Of a stretch of 64,000 nucleotides of DNA, positions 37,855-48,040 are shown one piece after another. The position numbers and the translations under genes are program-made. The stretch spans positions 4,377,001 through 4,441,000 of the forward strand of contig CP104793.1 in NCBI GenBank assembly GCA_025916135.1, read 5' to 3'. Under the pieces are notes generated by a model, which was not told the origin of the DNA, did not search any database, and saw only the letters and a list, made by a program, of their open reading frames with translations. This DNA is from Rhodobacteraceae bacterium D3-12 (GTDB taxonomy: Bacteria > Pseudomonadota > Alphaproteobacteria > Rhodobacterales > Rhodobacteraceae). The first letter of the stretch is position 1. Each line of letters starts with the position of its first letter.

Positions 37855-38771
37855 ATGAATGAGGTTCAAATCAAAACGGATTGTCATGAAGCGCGGGTGA
37901 TTGCCACGAATGGGCATGTTTTTCTCCTTAAGGTTGAGGAGGTCAAGGCTGTCCTCCTCTCACGACGGTTTGCGGTCGCCATCTTTTTGTTCTGTACGAC
38001 GATTGCGATTGTCGACCCTGTGCTGTTTTCGGGCGAGGTGTTTTTCCCATGGCGAGCGTTGTTCTGGAACGTCAGCGGCTGGGTTGTGGTTGGCATCTGG
38101 TACGGGTTGTTCAGAGCGTTTGCGAGGTTCGGCGGGCCAATTGGAAAGTCGATACCGCTTCCGTCGGCGTTGATGATCGTGGGCACGATTTTCGTGCAGC
38201 TGCATTTCAATTATTGGGTTGCCGGTTTGGTCATGGGTGATCCGGATCTATGGGTTGGATCGCTGTACTGGGATGTCATCCGGTATTCGGTGGTTGCGAT
38301 TTTGTTCGAAACGGCGGTGGCGTCTTTGCTGTTGCCCTCGCTTCTCTATCGGGTGCGACGCTCGGCGAGGGGCGCGGGGGCGAAGAAAAACCGCAGGAAA
38401 CAGGCACGTCACAGCCGGCAGAAGAGCCGTCGCCAGAGCCGCTTAGCGTCAATGTGAATGGGCGCAAACGGCCATTGGAGGATGTTCTCTATCTCAAATC
38501 CGCGGAGCATTATGTGGAGGTGGTGTTGCACGATGCGCGCGAGTTGGTGCGCACCAGCCTGAAGGATTTGATCGAGGAGTTTTCGCACGAACACGGGGTG
38601 CAGCCGCACCGGTCATATTGGGTGTCGCGGGATGCGATTGTGGGATTGAACCGGATCAAAGGGGCGCAGTTTTTGGTGCTGCGCAACGGTGAGGAAATTC
38701 CGGTGGCGCGGAGCAAGCGCGGTCATGTGTCGAACTGGGTTAAGAGCACTTTGCTGGATACGGCGTCTTGA
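37855..38771 (+). pseudogene. Membrane-anchored LytTR-domain transcriptional regulator, frameshifted as read
   Basis: The N-terminal 190 residues hold about four hydrophobic helices (FAVAIFLFCTTIAIVDPVLF and others). The LytTR DNA-binding domain follows in another frame: GRKRPLEDVLYLKSAEHYVE and HRSYWVSRDAIVGLNRIKG. The parts join through RSARGAGGEEKPQETGTSQP if one G is added to the run 38376-38380, giving 305 residues. As read the first ORF stops at 38457 and the DNA-binding domain lacks its membrane sensor. The architecture (integral membrane sensor fused to LytTR) suggests direct signal-to-DNA control; signal and targets are unknown. Confidence 0.85.
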
Positions 38772-38783
38772 AGCGGGCCCGAC

Positions 38784-38810
38784 AAAAAAAGAGCCCGGGC
38801 AAGCCCGGGC
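38784..38810 (-). terminator. Rho-independent terminator of the response-regulator gene
   Basis: On the minus strand, GCCCGGGC-TT-GCCCGGGC (arms 38803-38810 and 38793-38800) is followed by CTC and seven Ts (38784-38790). It lies downstream of the response regulator, which ends at 38947. A further stem, TGCATGTG/CACATGCA, is at 38828-38835 and 38844-38851. Confidence 0.75.
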
Positions 38811-38946
38811 CAAGTCCAACAGGGAGGTGCATGTGATAACCCGCACATGCAACGGGAACTTTTAACCGTATATGCACACACATGTTACATCTTTAATGTG
38901 GCGCAAATAAGTAGGGAATTCCATACATCCCATACGTGTGTGATTT

Positions 38947-39633
38947 TTACGCCATAAGCCTGTAGCCACCGGATTCTGTTACCAAAAGCCGGGCGTTCGA
39001 AGGGTCGGGTTCGATCTTTTGGCGCAGGCGATAGATGTGGGTTTCCAGCGTGTGGGTGGTGACACCGGCGTTATAGCCCCAGACCTCGTGCAGGAGGACA
39101 TCGCGCGGGACGACGCCTTCGGAGGAGCGGTAGAGGAATTTCAGGATGTTGGTTTCTTTTTCCGTGAGGCGAATTTTCTTTTCGTCTTCGGTCAGCAGCA
39201 TTTTGACAGCCGGTTTGAAGGTATACGGCCCAAGCGTGAAGACCGCGTCTTCGGATTGCTCATGCTGGCGCAATTGGGCGCGGATACGGGCGAGCAGGAC
39301 GGGGAATTTGAACGGCTTGGTGACATAGTCGTTGGCGCCGGCATCAAGGCCGAGGATCGTGTCTGCGTCGCTGTCATGGCCGGTGAGCATAAGGATGGGG
39401 GATTTCACACCCTGTTTGCGCATCAGGCGGCACAGTTCGCGACCGTCAGTATCAGGCAGGCCAACGTCGAGGATAACGAGATCATAGATCGCTTCCTTGG
39501 CACGCAGCATGGCGTCGGCACCGTTGCCGGCTTCGAAGACGTCGAAGTCTTCGGTCATGACGAGCTGTTCGCTGAGCGCTTCGCGCAGGTCTTCGTCGTC
39601 ATCGACAAGCAGTATCTTCTTGAGCTGTGCCAT
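38947..39633 (-). CDS. OmpR/PhoB-family response regulator
   Basis: 228 residues: an N-terminal receiver domain with acidic pocket VDDDED, phospho-acceptor Asp in LVILDVGLPDTDG and Lys in YVTKPFKF, then a winged-helix effector domain with HTLETHIYRLRQKI and ESGGYRLM. No histidine kinase gene is adjacent, so it is an orphan regulator here; targets unknown. Divergent from ribA. Confidence 0.92.
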   Translation of the reverse strand: MAQLKKILLVDDDEDLREALSEQLVMTEDFDVFEAGNGADAMLRAKEAIYDLVILDVGLPDTDGRELCRLMRKQGVKSPILMLTGHDSDADTILGLDAGANDYVTKPFKFPVLLARIRAQLRQHEQSEDAVFTLGPYTFKPAVKMLLTEDEKKIRLTEKETNILKFLYRSSEGVVPRDVLLHEVWGYNAGVTTHTLETHIYRLRQKIEPDPSNARLLVTESGGYRLMA

Positions 39634-39774
39634 AGTGGTCGTTCCTCGCTTTGGTTGAGGAACAGATGAGGCGGCGGGGGTGTTTTCACAAGATATGCTG
39701 CAATTCTCTCACGGCCTCGTGTAAAGGGGGGTGGATATGTTTCAATATATGACACGAATGCGTATGTAGGCCCC

Positions 39775-40869
39775 ATGAGTTTTGCACCGGATATTACAGA
39801 GACCCTTGCCCGTGCGCGGGCGGATTTGCGTATGGGCGTGCCCGTTGTGTTGCAGAATGCCGATGGCAAGGCGGTGTTGATGCTGGCGGCAGAGACGCTG
39901 GATGCGCAGCGGTTGGCCGATGTGCGCGCCTTGGGGGGCGCGCCGGTTCTGGCGATCACGGCGCGGCGGGCAGAGACGCTCAAGGCGCGGGCTTATGACG
40001 GGGATCTGGCGCGGATCGAGGTGCCGGGGGATGCGGGTCTGTCGTGGGTGTTGTCGGTTGCGGACCCGGCGGATGACCTGAAGGCGCCGATGAAGGGGCC
40101 GCTGCGGGCCGCGCGGGGCGGGGATGTGGCGATGCACCGCTTGGCGATCCGGCTGGCCAAGACGGCGCGGCTTTTGCCGGCGGCGATGATGCTTGAGATC
40201 AGCGAGCCGCTGCGATTTGCCGGGGAGCACAACCTGACCGTGGTCAGCGAGGCGCTGGCGGGGCCGATTTTGGCGGCCTCGGCAGAGTTGCATCCGGTGG
40301 TGGCGGCGCGGCTTCCTATTGCGGCGGCTGAGGCCGGGCGGCTGCATATCTATCGCCCGGAGGATGGTGGCGAAGAGCATTACGTGATCGAGATTGGTCG
40401 CCCGTCGCGCGATGCACCGGTTTTGGCGCGGCTGCATTCGGCGTGTTTCACCGGCGACGTTCTCGGCTCGCTTAAATGCGATTGCGGGCCGCAGTTGCGC
40501 GGCGCTTTGGCGCAGATGGGCCAAGAGGGCGCGGGGGTTCTGCTTTATCTCAACCAAGAGGGGCGCGGGATTGGTTTGGCCAACAAGATGCGGGCCTATT
40601 CGTTGCAGGATCAGGGGTTTGATACGGTCGAGGCCAACCACCGGCTGGGTTTCGAGGATGACGAGCGGGATTTCCGTATCGGCGCGCAGATCCTGAAGTC
40701 GATGGGCTTTGATTCGGTGCGATTGCTGACCAACAACCCGCGCAAGATTGCGATGATGGAGGCGCATGGCGTTGATGTTGTCGAGCGGGTGCCGCTTAAG
40801 GTGGGTGAGACGGAGTTTAACCGCGCCTACCTAGCCACTAAGGCAGAGAAATCGGGACATTTGTTTTGA
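39775..40869 (+). CDS. ribA: GTP cyclohydrolase II with N-terminal extension
   Basis: First step of riboflavin synthesis. The 364 residues comprise an N-terminal half of about 165 residues of the type found in alphaproteobacterial RibA proteins (it aligns loosely with the DHBP-synthase part of bifunctional RibBA but lacks an obvious active site), followed by a complete RibA domain. The zinc cysteines are in [18 protein letters not shown], and the catalytic region is [14 protein letters not shown], ending in LLTNNPRK. The gene ends a few bases before a family A-like hairpin. Confidence 0.93.
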   Translation: MSFAPDITETLARARADLRMGVPVVLQNADGKAVLMLAAETLDAQRLADVRALGGAPVLAITARRAETLKARAYDGDLARIEVPGDAGLSWVLSVADPADDLKAPMKGPLRAARGGDVAMHRLAIRLAKTARLLPAAMMLEISEPLRFAGEHNLTVVSEALAGPILAASAELHPVVAARLPIAAAEAGRLHIYRPEDGGEEHYVIEIGRPSRDAPVLARLHSACFTGDVLGSLKCDCGPQLRGALAQMGQEGAGVLLYLNQEGRGIGLANKMRAYSLQDQGFDTVEANHRLGFEDDERDFRIGAQILKSMGFDSVRLLTNNPRKIAMMEAHGVDVVERVPLKVGETEFNRAYLATKAEKSGHLF

Positions 40870-40872
40870 CGG

Positions 40873-40898
40873 GTAAGGTGGGGTTGCCCCCACATTAC
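40873..40898. repeat. Intergenic hairpin repeat, family A variant
   Basis: GTAAGGTGGGGTTGCCCCCA then CATTAC: nested arms GTAA/TTAC and GTGGGG/CCCCAC (loop TTGC). It resembles the family A elements at 3809 and 43991 but with different flanks. It lies between ribA and the transpeptidase gene. Confidence 0.45.
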
Positions 40899-40901
40899 GG
40901 G

Positions 40902-41402
40902 GTGTCAAATTTGGTTTTGACACGGCGCGGCGTGCGCTTTGCCGGGCGCGTTATCTCCTGTGCGATCGGCAAGGGCGGCGTGCGGCGTGACAAGCGCGAG
41001 GGTGACGGGGCGACGCCGGTTGGGGTGCATCGGATCGTTGCGGTGCTTTACCGGCCCGACCGGGTGGCGCGGCCTTGTGCCTGGGCCAAGCCGATATTGC
41101 CGGGCGACTTGTGGTCGGATGCGAGCGGCGAGGCGCGCTATAACCAATTGGTGCGCGCGCCCTATGGGCATAGTCATGAGGCGATGCGGCGGGCCGATCC
41201 GCTCTATGACATTGTGTTGGTCACGGATTGGAACTGGCCCGTGGCAGAGGCCGGGAAAGGCTCGGCGATATTCCTGCATCAGTGGCGCAGGAAGGGGTAT
41301 CCGACGGAAGGCTGCGTGGCAATCTCGCGGAGTGATCTGTGCTGGATCACCGCACGATTGACGCCAGAAGCGCGGTTGATTGTGCCGGATGGGATGGTTT
41401 GA
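40902..41402 (+). CDS. L,D-transpeptidase (YkuD) family protein
   Basis: About 166 residues from a GTG at 40902; a TTG at 40866 overlapping the ribA stop would add 12 residues but would translate through the hairpin repeat. YkuD features are FLHQWRRKGYPTEGCVAI, containing the catalytic Cys and the upstream His. L,D-transpeptidases make 3-3 peptidoglycan cross-links or attach lipoproteins; there is no visible signal peptide, so export or an alternative role is uncertain. The start is the weakest part of the call. Confidence 0.85.
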   Translation: MSNLVLTRRGVRFAGRVISCAIGKGGVRRDKREGDGATPVGVHRIVAVLYRPDRVARPCAWAKPILPGDLWSDASGEARYNQLVRAPYGHSHEAMRRADPLYDIVLVTDWNWPVAEAGKGSAIFLHQWRRKGYPTEGCVAISRSDLCWITARLTPEARLIVPDGMV

Positions 41403-41433
41403 GGTGAGGCGGCGCTGAGCCTGCCCACTGCCG

Positions 41434-42092
41434 TTAGCCTTGAGGCGGCACGCGCTCCCCAAAGATGGCGGAGCCGACGCGGATATGGGTGGCCCCAAGC
41501 GCGATGGCGCGTTCGAAATCGCCGCTCATCCCCATCGACAGGCCGGAGAGGCCGTTGCGCGCCGCGATCTTGGCGAGCAGGGCGAAATGCAGGCTTGGTT
41601 CTTCATCGGCTGGGGGATGCACATCAGGCCCTCAACCGGCAGGTCCATGGCAATGCATTCGGCGATGAACGCATCGGCCTCGGCGGGCAGGATGCCAGCT
41701 TTTTGCGGTTCCTCACCAGTGTTCACCTGAATGAAGAGAGCGGGGCAGTTGCCTTCTTCCTGAGCGACGCGGGCAATGGTTTTGGCGAGTTTCGGGCGGT
41801 CGAGCGAGTGAATCGCGCTGAATAGCTCAAAAGCCTGCCGGGTTTTGTTGGTTTGCAGCGGGCCGATCAGGTGGACCTGTGTATCGGGGAAGGTTTCGCG
41901 GAACGCAGGCCATTTTCCGGCGGCTTCTTGCACGCGGTTTTCACCAAAGAGGCGGTGGCCTTGGTCCAGCACGGCGCGGGTGCGTTCATTGGGTTGAACC
42001 TTGGACACGGCGATGAGGTTTACCGAGCCGGCTGTGCGGTTGGCGTCGGCTTCTGCCTTGGCGATGCGGGTGCGAATTTCGGTCAGTGACAT
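41434..42092 (-). pseudogene. yggS: YggS-family PLP homeostasis protein, frameshifted as read
   Basis: PLP-binding alanine-racemase-like fold that buffers pyridoxal phosphate. The main part starts at the ATG at 42092 (MSLTEIRTRIAKAEADA) with the PLP Lys in LIAVSKVQPNE, then RLFGENRVQEA and HLIGPLQTNK. The end ([40 protein letters not shown]) is in another frame and joins after GLMCI if one base is added to the G run 41612-41616, giving 219 residues, the usual length. The gene is downstream of, and on the same strand as, the porin terminator region. Confidence 0.92.
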
Positions 42093-42159
42093 GCTTGGCC
42101 CATTGGTGGTGGTTGGAGTGATGGTCGGGCAGAGAGAACATCATCACGCGGCAAAAGAA

Positions 42160-42185
42160 AAGGGCAGGTCCGAAGACCTGCCCTT
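42160..42185 (-). terminator. Rho-independent terminator of the porin gene
   Basis: On the minus strand an 11-bp perfect stem, AAGGGCAGGTC-TTCG-GACCTGCCCTT, with a stable TTCG tetraloop, is followed by TTCTTTTGC. It sits 25 bases beyond the porin stop at 42210. Confidence 0.85.
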
Positions 42186-42209
42186 CCCTATTAGGTCGTT
42201 CAGCTTCGA

Positions 42210-43127
42210 TTAGAAGTTGAAGCGGATACCCAGGTCGTAGGAGGTAACGCCACCGGTACCGGTGGTGTCGTCACGCTCTACACCAGCTTCGAGCGATGCG
42301 CCGCCACCGAGGCTGTGCGAAACGCCCAGACCGTAGGTTTCGCCGCCAGCTGCGCCATCTTCCGAAGTGATGAATACGTCAACGCGGGTTGCTGCGCCAA
42401 CTTCAACGTTTGCGGAGATGCCGAATTTGCCGATGCCGTCGTTGTCAGCATATGCAAGGCCGATGTTTGCCGGGCCGATTTTGCCGCCAACGGTCAGAAC
42501 AACTTTGTCCTGAGCTGCAACGTTTGCATCTTGGTAACCCAGAGCAACGGTCCAGTCGTTGAATTTGTACGACAGAACAAGAGCTGTACGCTCAGTTGCG
42601 CCAGTACCGGAGTGCGACAGGTGACCACCGAAGTCGCCAACCGAGTATTTCACTTCAACGCCGTTACGTGCAGCTGCGCCGGCACCGCCGGACGAGTATG
42701 CATCCCAGCCCCAGTAACCTTTACCTTGGGTGTTGGTTACGAGGTTCGAGAACGTGTGACCCGAGAGGCCAACGCCAGCCGACTGAGTCGACATGTACAG
42801 GCCGGGCATCCATTCGATGGCGCCCTGGATGTTACCTACACCCAGCTCAAAACCGCCAGCTTTTGCGTAGAAGCGAGCTGCGTTGAAGGTGTTGATGGTG
42901 CCTGCACCGTTGAACGATGTCGCTTGGTAACGCAGACGCGCACCGAACTCGAGACCGTTGTCGGCTTCGGTCGACATATCGATTTGGAGGCGAATACGCG
43001 AGTAAATGCCCGATGTTGTGCCATTGTCCATGGCACCGAAACGGCCGTAGCCGCTGAACGACACGTCAGCTGCGGCGACACTTGCAGTGGCGACGAGAGC
43101 GGTCGTTGCGAAGAGAATCTTTTTCAT
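42210..43127 (-). CDS. Outer-membrane porin
   Basis: 305 residues with a signal peptide (MKKILFATTALVATASVAAA, then DVSFSGYGRFG). The mature sequence has alternating strands, many glycines and aromatic residues, and a C-terminal F (GIRFNF), typical of trimeric general diffusion porins of Rhodobacterales. Ribosome-binding site GAGGGAAAACAA, strong terminator downstream and an uncrowded promoter region suggest a highly expressed single gene. Specificity cannot be predicted. Confidence 0.93.
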   Translation of the reverse strand: MKKILFATTALVATASVAAADVSFSGYGRFGAMDNGTTSGIYSRIRLQIDMSTEADNGLEFGARLRYQATSFNGAGTINTFNAARFYAKAGGFELGVGNIQGAIEWMPGLYMSTQSAGVGLSGHTFSNLVTNTQGKGYWGWDAYSSGGAGAAARNGVEVKYSVGDFGGHLSHSGTGATERTALVLSYKFNDWTVALGYQDANVAAQDKVVLTVGGKIGPANIGLAYADNDGIGKFGISANVEVGAATRVDVFITSEDGAAGGETYGLGVSHSLGGGASLEAGVERDDTTGTGGVTSYDLGIRFNF

Positions 43128-43456
43128 TTGTTTTCCCTCGGTTTTCCAGTCATGCGCCCAAACGGGGAATCCGATTTGGGTATAGGCAACTCTCTCGCTC
43201 CAAACGGGGGGTCAATGCAAGTGTCGGGCAAAGGCGTTTTCCATTGGGGGCGAAATTGGTGCAGCAAAGTCACAGTTTCGGTGGGCCCCTGAGGAAACAC
43301 GCGGAAACTGGCCGAAAACGGGGCGATGTCAACGCCTGTGAGCGCGACTCTATAAGGAGAGGGCGCAGAGGCGGTGGTGGCGCGATAAATCCTTGCCCCT
43401 GCGGCGGGGCTTGGGTAGGAGGGTATTCAGACGGGCAGGATCGGGGCAATAAAACC
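43128..43456. other. Divergent promoter region of porin and DUF3576 lipoprotein
   Basis: No credible gene in about 330 bases. The region should hold the porin promoter on the minus strand and the promoter of the DUF3576 gene on the plus strand. A GC-rich hairpin-capable segment (GCCCCTGCGGCGGGGC, about 43396-43411) lies 46 bases before the plus-strand ATG. I see no convincing operator. Confidence 0.4.
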
Positions 43457-43987
43457 ATGCAAACCTTGAACGCTTTCAAACTTCTGGCAGCTGCGCTGGT
43501 TGCATTTTCGCTGGCATCTTGCGGTGGCGGCGGTGCTGGATCGCTTGGCAATGTCGGGTTTGGCGGCGCGCGTGATGCGGTGAATACGCAGGACGACGTC
43601 GGTGAGCCAATCATCGAGGGGCGTCAGGGGATGAGCCAAGTTGGCCAGACCTCGATCTTTGATCTGTTCAAGCGCAAGGATACCGGCACCACGGTTAAGG
43701 TGAACCGTTACCTTTGGAATGCCTCTCTTGATGTGCTGAACTTCTTGCCAGTGCAGAGCATTGATCCGTTCACGGGTGTGATTGTCATGGGCTATGGTCG
43801 CCCGCCGGGTGGCGGACGTGCGTATCGCGCGACAGTTTACATCAAGGATCCGGCTTTGGATGCGCGATCGCTCAACGTGGCGATTGCGACGCGGGGTGGT
43901 CCGGTGGCTGCGGGGACGCAGCGGGCCGTTGAGGATGCGATTCTGAACCGGGCGCGTCAGTTGCGGATCAACGACAAGAAATTCTGA
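43457..43987 (+). CDS. DUF3576-type lipoprotein
   Basis: 176 residues from the ATG at 43457 (MQTLNAFKLLAAALVAFSLA then SCGGGGAG), a lipoprotein signal with lipobox Cys about residue 22. The body (VNRYLWNASLDVLNFLPVQS, DPFTGVIVMGYGRPPGGGRA and YIKDPALDARSLNVAIATR) is the conserved domain of unknown function of alphaproteobacteria. Likely anchored in the outer membrane; function unknown. A family A hairpin follows the stop. Confidence 0.85.
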   Translation: MQTLNAFKLLAAALVAFSLASCGGGGAGSLGNVGFGGARDAVNTQDDVGEPIIEGRQGMSQVGQTSIFDLFKRKDTGTTVKVNRYLWNASLDVLNFLPVQSIDPFTGVIVMGYGRPPGGGRAYRATVYIKDPALDARSLNVAIATRGGPVAAGTQRAVEDAILNRARQLRINDKKF

Positions 43988-43990
43988 TGT

Positions 43991-44020
43991 CGGGTGGTGG
44001 GCAGTATGCCCACCCTACGC
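43991..44020. repeat. Intergenic hairpin repeat, family A copy 2
   Basis: Stem GGTGGGCA/TGCCCACC (43996-44003 with 44007-44014, loop GTA) with the same flanks as copy 1 (GGGTGGTGGG and CCCACCCTACGC). Stem differences relative to 3809-3838 are compensated, so pairing is conserved. It lies between convergent genes. Confidence 0.6.
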
Positions 44021-44028
44021 GTTGCGCC

Positions 44029-45297
44029 CTAAATGCAGGGTGAGTCCATTGTGCTGGGCTCCATTGCCGCGAGATCATGCACCCATTTGAGTTGCGCCGG
44101 AAGGCAGATGCGTTTGAGGTCGTAGTTGGCGACCACATGTTCGCGGGCGGCCTTGCCCAGACGGGCGCGTTCGTCGGGGTCATCGAGCAGGGCGCAGGTT
44201 TCGTCGACCAGCGCATCGCCATCAAAGAAATCAACCAGACGCCCGGTTTCGCCGTGGGTGACCAGCTCGCGCACCGGATCGGTGCTGGAGGCGACGATAG
44301 CGCCTTGAACGCTCATGGTTTCAAACAGCGACCAAGAGAGCACGAACGGGTAGGTCAGATAGAGGTGCACGCGGCTGACCTGTAGAAGCGACACGAATTG
44401 GTCATAGGGGATGCGGCCGAGGTAGTGCACGCGCGCCCAGTCGGCATCGGGGATCGAACCGCGGACCTCGTCGATGAAGATTTGCTTCCACGTTTTGCCT
44501 TGGGGCGGGCGGGCGCCATAGCTGACCTCATCCCCGCCGACGATCAGCACGCGGGCGTTGGGCCGTTCGCGCAGGAGCCGGGGCAGGGCGCGCATAAAGA
44601 TGTGATAGCCGCGATAGGGTTCGAGGTTGCGATTGACGAAGGTGATGATCTCGTCGTCGCGCGTCAGGGTCGGGCCGTCTTTGAGAGAGAGCGAGGCCGC
44701 AGGGTTGGGCACCAGCATGTCGGTGTCGATCCCGTCGAAGGCGACGGTGATGCGGTCACGGAAGCTGTTGGGGAAGGTGTCGGCCTGAAACTTGGTTGGG
44801 CTGAGACCGGCGTCGCCCATGGCGAAGCTGAGGTGGTTGTTGAGGTTCTTCATCCGCAGGCGCAGCGGTTCTGTCGCGCTGATCTCGGGTTGGAATTCGG
44901 GGTCGAAGCCGGTGTGGGGATAAGCCGCCTGATGATAAAGCTCGCAATAGAGGCCGATGCGGGCATCGGGCCAAACATCTTTGAGAAACAGCGATTCGCC
45001 CCAGCCGGGGTGGGCAACGATGACATCGGGGGTGAAGCCTGCCTTGGCCAGTTTGGTGGCGGCGTTGAAGCAGGCCTCGGCGCGGGTGACTTTGGTGTCG
45101 AGGTCAACCACCCAAGGGTGCAGCGCCTGTCCGCTCTGGCGGGTGATCTTGTAGGGCAGCATTTGCACGCCCTTCCATTTGGCCGGTTTGTCGACGCGCA
45201 GGGTGAGGGTGATGACCTGATGCCCCTGAGCGACGAGGGCGGGCGCGAGATGTTTGAACTGGCCCGGGAAATTCTGGTGGATAAAGAGGATTTTCAT
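44029..45297 (-). CDS. Glycosyltransferase family 4-like protein
   Basis: 422 residues from the ATG at 45297 (MKILFIHQNFPGQFKHLAPA). GT-B fold: an N-terminal acceptor half with HPGWGES, and a C-terminal donor half with FVNRNLEPYRGYHIFMRALP, RVLIVGGDEVSYG and the EX7E-like segment SWSLFETMSVQGAIVASST. It would add a sugar from a nucleotide donor to an envelope glycan or small acceptor. The gene is alone, divergent from leuS; the frame is open to 45447 but without support. Acceptor and donor unknown. Confidence 0.85.
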   Translation of the reverse strand: MKILFIHQNFPGQFKHLAPALVAQGHQVITLTLRVDKPAKWKGVQMLPYKITRQSGQALHPWVVDLDTKVTRAEACFNAATKLAKAGFTPDVIVAHPGWGESLFLKDVWPDARIGLYCELYHQAAYPHTGFDPEFQPEISATEPLRLRMKNLNNHLSFAMGDAGLSPTKFQADTFPNSFRDRITVAFDGIDTDMLVPNPAASLSLKDGPTLTRDDEIITFVNRNLEPYRGYHIFMRALPRLLRERPNARVLIVGGDEVSYGARPPQGKTWKQIFIDEVRGSIPDADWARVHYLGRIPYDQFVSLLQVSRVHLYLTYPFVLSWSLFETMSVQGAIVASSTDPVRELVTHGETGRLVDFFDGDALVDETCALLDDPDERARLGKAAREHVVANYDLKRICLPAQLKWVHDLAAMEPSTMDSPCI

Positions 45298-45496
45298 GAA
45301 ATGTGTGTGCCCGATAATGATGCTGTTATGGGTGGTGGTCATGGTGCAGGCGACTGCTTTGCCGTCCGTTATAGCGTGAATAAACGGCTTGCACAGTGGG
45401 GGCGGGGTGCAAACGCTCTGGACCATCAGCCTTATGCGCCCTATCACCCGATGCGACAGATCATTGAAGACCGATACAGGACAAGGGCCCGCACCG

Positions 45497-48040
45497 ATGA
45501 GCCGCTATACCCCCGCAGAAATCGAACGCAAATGGCAGGAGGCCTGGGATAAGGCCGGGATTTTCCGCGCCACGAGGTCAGACGACAAGCCGAAGTATTA
45601 TGTGCTGGAGATGTTTCCCTATCCATCCGGGCGCATCCACATCGGGCATGTGCGCAACTACACGATGGGCGACGTGATCGCGCGGTACAAGATTTCGACT
45701 GGGCATAACGTGCTGCACCCGATGGGGTTTGACGCATTCGGGATGCCAGCCGAGAACGCGGCGATGGCGATTGGGGGCCACCCGAAAGAGTGGACCTATT
45801 CCAACATCGACACGATGGTCGAACAGATGAAGCCTTTGGGCTTTGGTCTTGATTGGGAGCGGATGTTTGCGACCTGTGATCCGGAGTATTACGGGCAGCA
45901 GCAGGCGCTGTTCCTTGATTTCATGGAAAAGGGTCTGGTCTATCGCAAGAACGCGGTTGTGAACTGGGACCCGGTGGACATGACCGTTCTGGCCAACGAG
46001 CAGGTGATCGACGGCAAGGGCTGGCGGTCGGGGGCCGAGGTTGAGCGGCGCGAGTTGACCCAGTGGTTTGGCAAGATCAGCGATTTCAGCGAGGAGTTGC
46101 TTGAGGCGCTGGACGGACTTGAGAACTGGCCCGCCAAGGTGCGGCTGATGCAGGAGAACTGGATCGGGAAATCGCGCGGTTTGCAGTTTGCGTTCGAGCG
46201 GACCGATGGCGGCGAGATCGAGGTTTACACCACGCGGCCCGATACGTTGATGGGCGCGTCATTCGTCGGGATTTCGCCGGATCATCCGCTGGCCAAGGAA
46301 GTCGAGGCGCGCGACCCGGAAGCGGCGAAGGCAATTGCCGCGATGCGCAAGGGCGGCACCACGGAAGAGGCGATCGAGAAGGCCGAGAAGCTGGGCTTCG
46401 ACACCGGGTTGAAGGTGAAGCATCCGCTGGACCCGAATTGGGAATTGCCGGTGTGGATCGCGAATTTCATTCTGATGGATTATGGCACCGGCGCGATTTT
46501 CGCCTGTCCGGCGCATGACCAGCGCGACTTGGATTTCTGCCGCAAGTATGACCTGCCGGTGATCGACACGTTCTTTGCGCTGAACGATCCGAAGCCGGTT
46601 GAACGCGAGGCCTTTGTGCCGCCGAAAACCGACAAGGTGAAATGGGTGAACCATTTTGCCGGTTTGGACGAGGCAACGGGCGACGAGGCCGTCAATGCGA
46701 CGATTGATTTCGTCGAGAAGGCGGGCTGGGGCACCGGCGTAACCAAGTATCGCCTGCGCGATTGGGGTTTGAGCCGTCAGCGCTATTGGGGCTGTCCGAT
46801 TCCGGTGGTGCATTGCGACGCCTGTGGCGTGGTGCCCGAGAAGAAAGAGAACCTGCCGATTGTGCTGCCGGATGATGTCAGCTTTGACGTGCCGGGCAAT
46901 CCGCTGGACCGGCACCCGACGTGGCGCAACTGCAAGTGTCCGTCCTGTGGCGCGGATGCGCTGCGTGAGACCGACACGATGGACACGTTTGTCGATTCAA
47001 GCTGGTATTTCGCGCGGTTCACGGCACCGCGGGCCAAGACGCCAACCGATCCGGACGAGGCCGGATACTGGATGAATGTGGACCAGTATATCGGCGGGAT
47101 CGAGCACGCGATTTTGCACCTGCTGTATTCGCGGTTCTTTGCGCGGGCGATGCACATTTGCGGACATCTGCCGGAAAGCGCGATTGAGCCGTTTGATGCG
47201 CTGTTCACCCAAGGGATGGTGACGCATGCGATCTTCCAGACCAAGGGCGCGGATGGGCGGCCTGTTTACCACTATCCCGAAGAGGTCGAGCTGCGCGATG
47301 GTGGTGGCTTCCTCAAAGACGGAACAGCGGTGGAGATTATTCCATCGGCCAAGATGTCGAAATCGAAGAACAACGTGGTTGATCCGGTCAATATCATCAG
47401 CGAATTCGGGGCCGATACGGCGCGGTGGTTTGTGCTGTCTGATTCCCCGCCCGAGCGGGATGTGGAGTGGACAGCAGCGGGCGCGGAAGCGTCGGCAAAG
47501 CACCTTGCGCGGGTTTACCGCTTGGCGGCAGAGCTGGACAAGGCCGAGGCGGGCGAGGCAGGGGCCGATGAGGCGCTGGCCAAGGAGATGCACAAGACCA
47601 TTCATGATGTGACCATGGGGGTTGAGAGCTTTGGCTTTAACGCGGCGATTGCCAAGCTTTATGCCTTTACCAACACGATTGCCAAATCCAAGGCCGGCGC
47701 AGATGCCAAGCGCGAGGCGATCAAGGTTCTGGCGCAGTTGATGAGCCCGATGACGCCGCATCTGGCGGAAGAGGTCTGGTCGATGCTGGGCGGTGAGGGG
47801 CTGATTGCTGCCGCGCCTTGGCCCAAGGCGGATGAGGCGATGTTGGTGGATGACACCGTGACGCTGCCCATTCAGGTCAACGGCAAGCGCCGTGCGGAAA
47901 TCAGCGTGCCCAAAGATATGGACAAGGCCGAGGTTGAAAAGATCGCGCTGGCGACGGATGCTGTGCAAAAGGCGCTGGATGGCAACGCGCCGAAGAAGGT
48001 GATCGTTGTGCCGGGGCGGATTGTGAATGTTGTTGTCTGA
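45497..48040 (+). CDS. leuS: Leucyl-tRNA synthetase
   Basis: 847 residues from the ATG at 45497 ([20 protein letters not shown]). Class I signatures are present: HIGH-type [14 protein letters not shown] and KMSKS in [10 protein letters not shown], with the CP1 editing domain between ([20 protein letters not shown]) and cysteine pairs of the zinc-binding insert (CDACG, CKCPSCG). The stop overlaps lptE by 14 bases, so leuS-lptE-holA form an operon, the standard alphaproteobacterial order. Confidence 0.98.
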   Translation: MSRYTPAEIERKWQEAWDKAGIFRATRSDDKPKYYVLEMFPYPSGRIHIGHVRNYTMGDVIARYKISTGHNVLHPMGFDAFGMPAENAAMAIGGHPKEWTYSNIDTMVEQMKPLGFGLDWERMFATCDPEYYGQQQALFLDFMEKGLVYRKNAVVNWDPVDMTVLANEQVIDGKGWRSGAEVERRELTQWFGKISDFSEELLEALDGLENWPAKVRLMQENWIGKSRGLQFAFERTDGGEIEVYTTRPDTLMGASFVGISPDHPLAKEVEARDPEAAKAIAAMRKGGTTEEAIEKAEKLGFDTGLKVKHPLDPNWELPVWIANFILMDYGTGAIFACPAHDQRDLDFCRKYDLPVIDTFFALNDPKPVEREAFVPPKTDKVKWVNHFAGLDEATGDEAVNATIDFVEKAGWGTGVTKYRLRDWGLSRQRYWGCPIPVVHCDACGVVPEKKENLPIVLPDDVSFDVPGNPLDRHPTWRNCKCPSCGADALRETDTMDTFVDSSWYFARFTAPRAKTPTDPDEAGYWMNVDQYIGGIEHAILHLLYSRFFARAMHICGHLPESAIEPFDALFTQGMVTHAIFQTKGADGRPVYHYPEEVELRDGGGFLKDGTAVEIIPSAKMSKSKNNVVDPVNIISEFGADTARWFVLSDSPPERDVEWTAAGAEASAKHLARVYRLAAELDKAEAGEAGADEALAKEMHKTIHDVTMGVESFGFNAAIAKLYAFTNTIAKSKAGADAKREAIKVLAQLMSPMTPHLAEEVWSMLGGEGLIAAAPWPKADEAMLVDDTVTLPIQVNGKRRAEISVPKDMDKAEVEKIALATDAVQKALDGNAPKKVIVVPGRIVNVVV

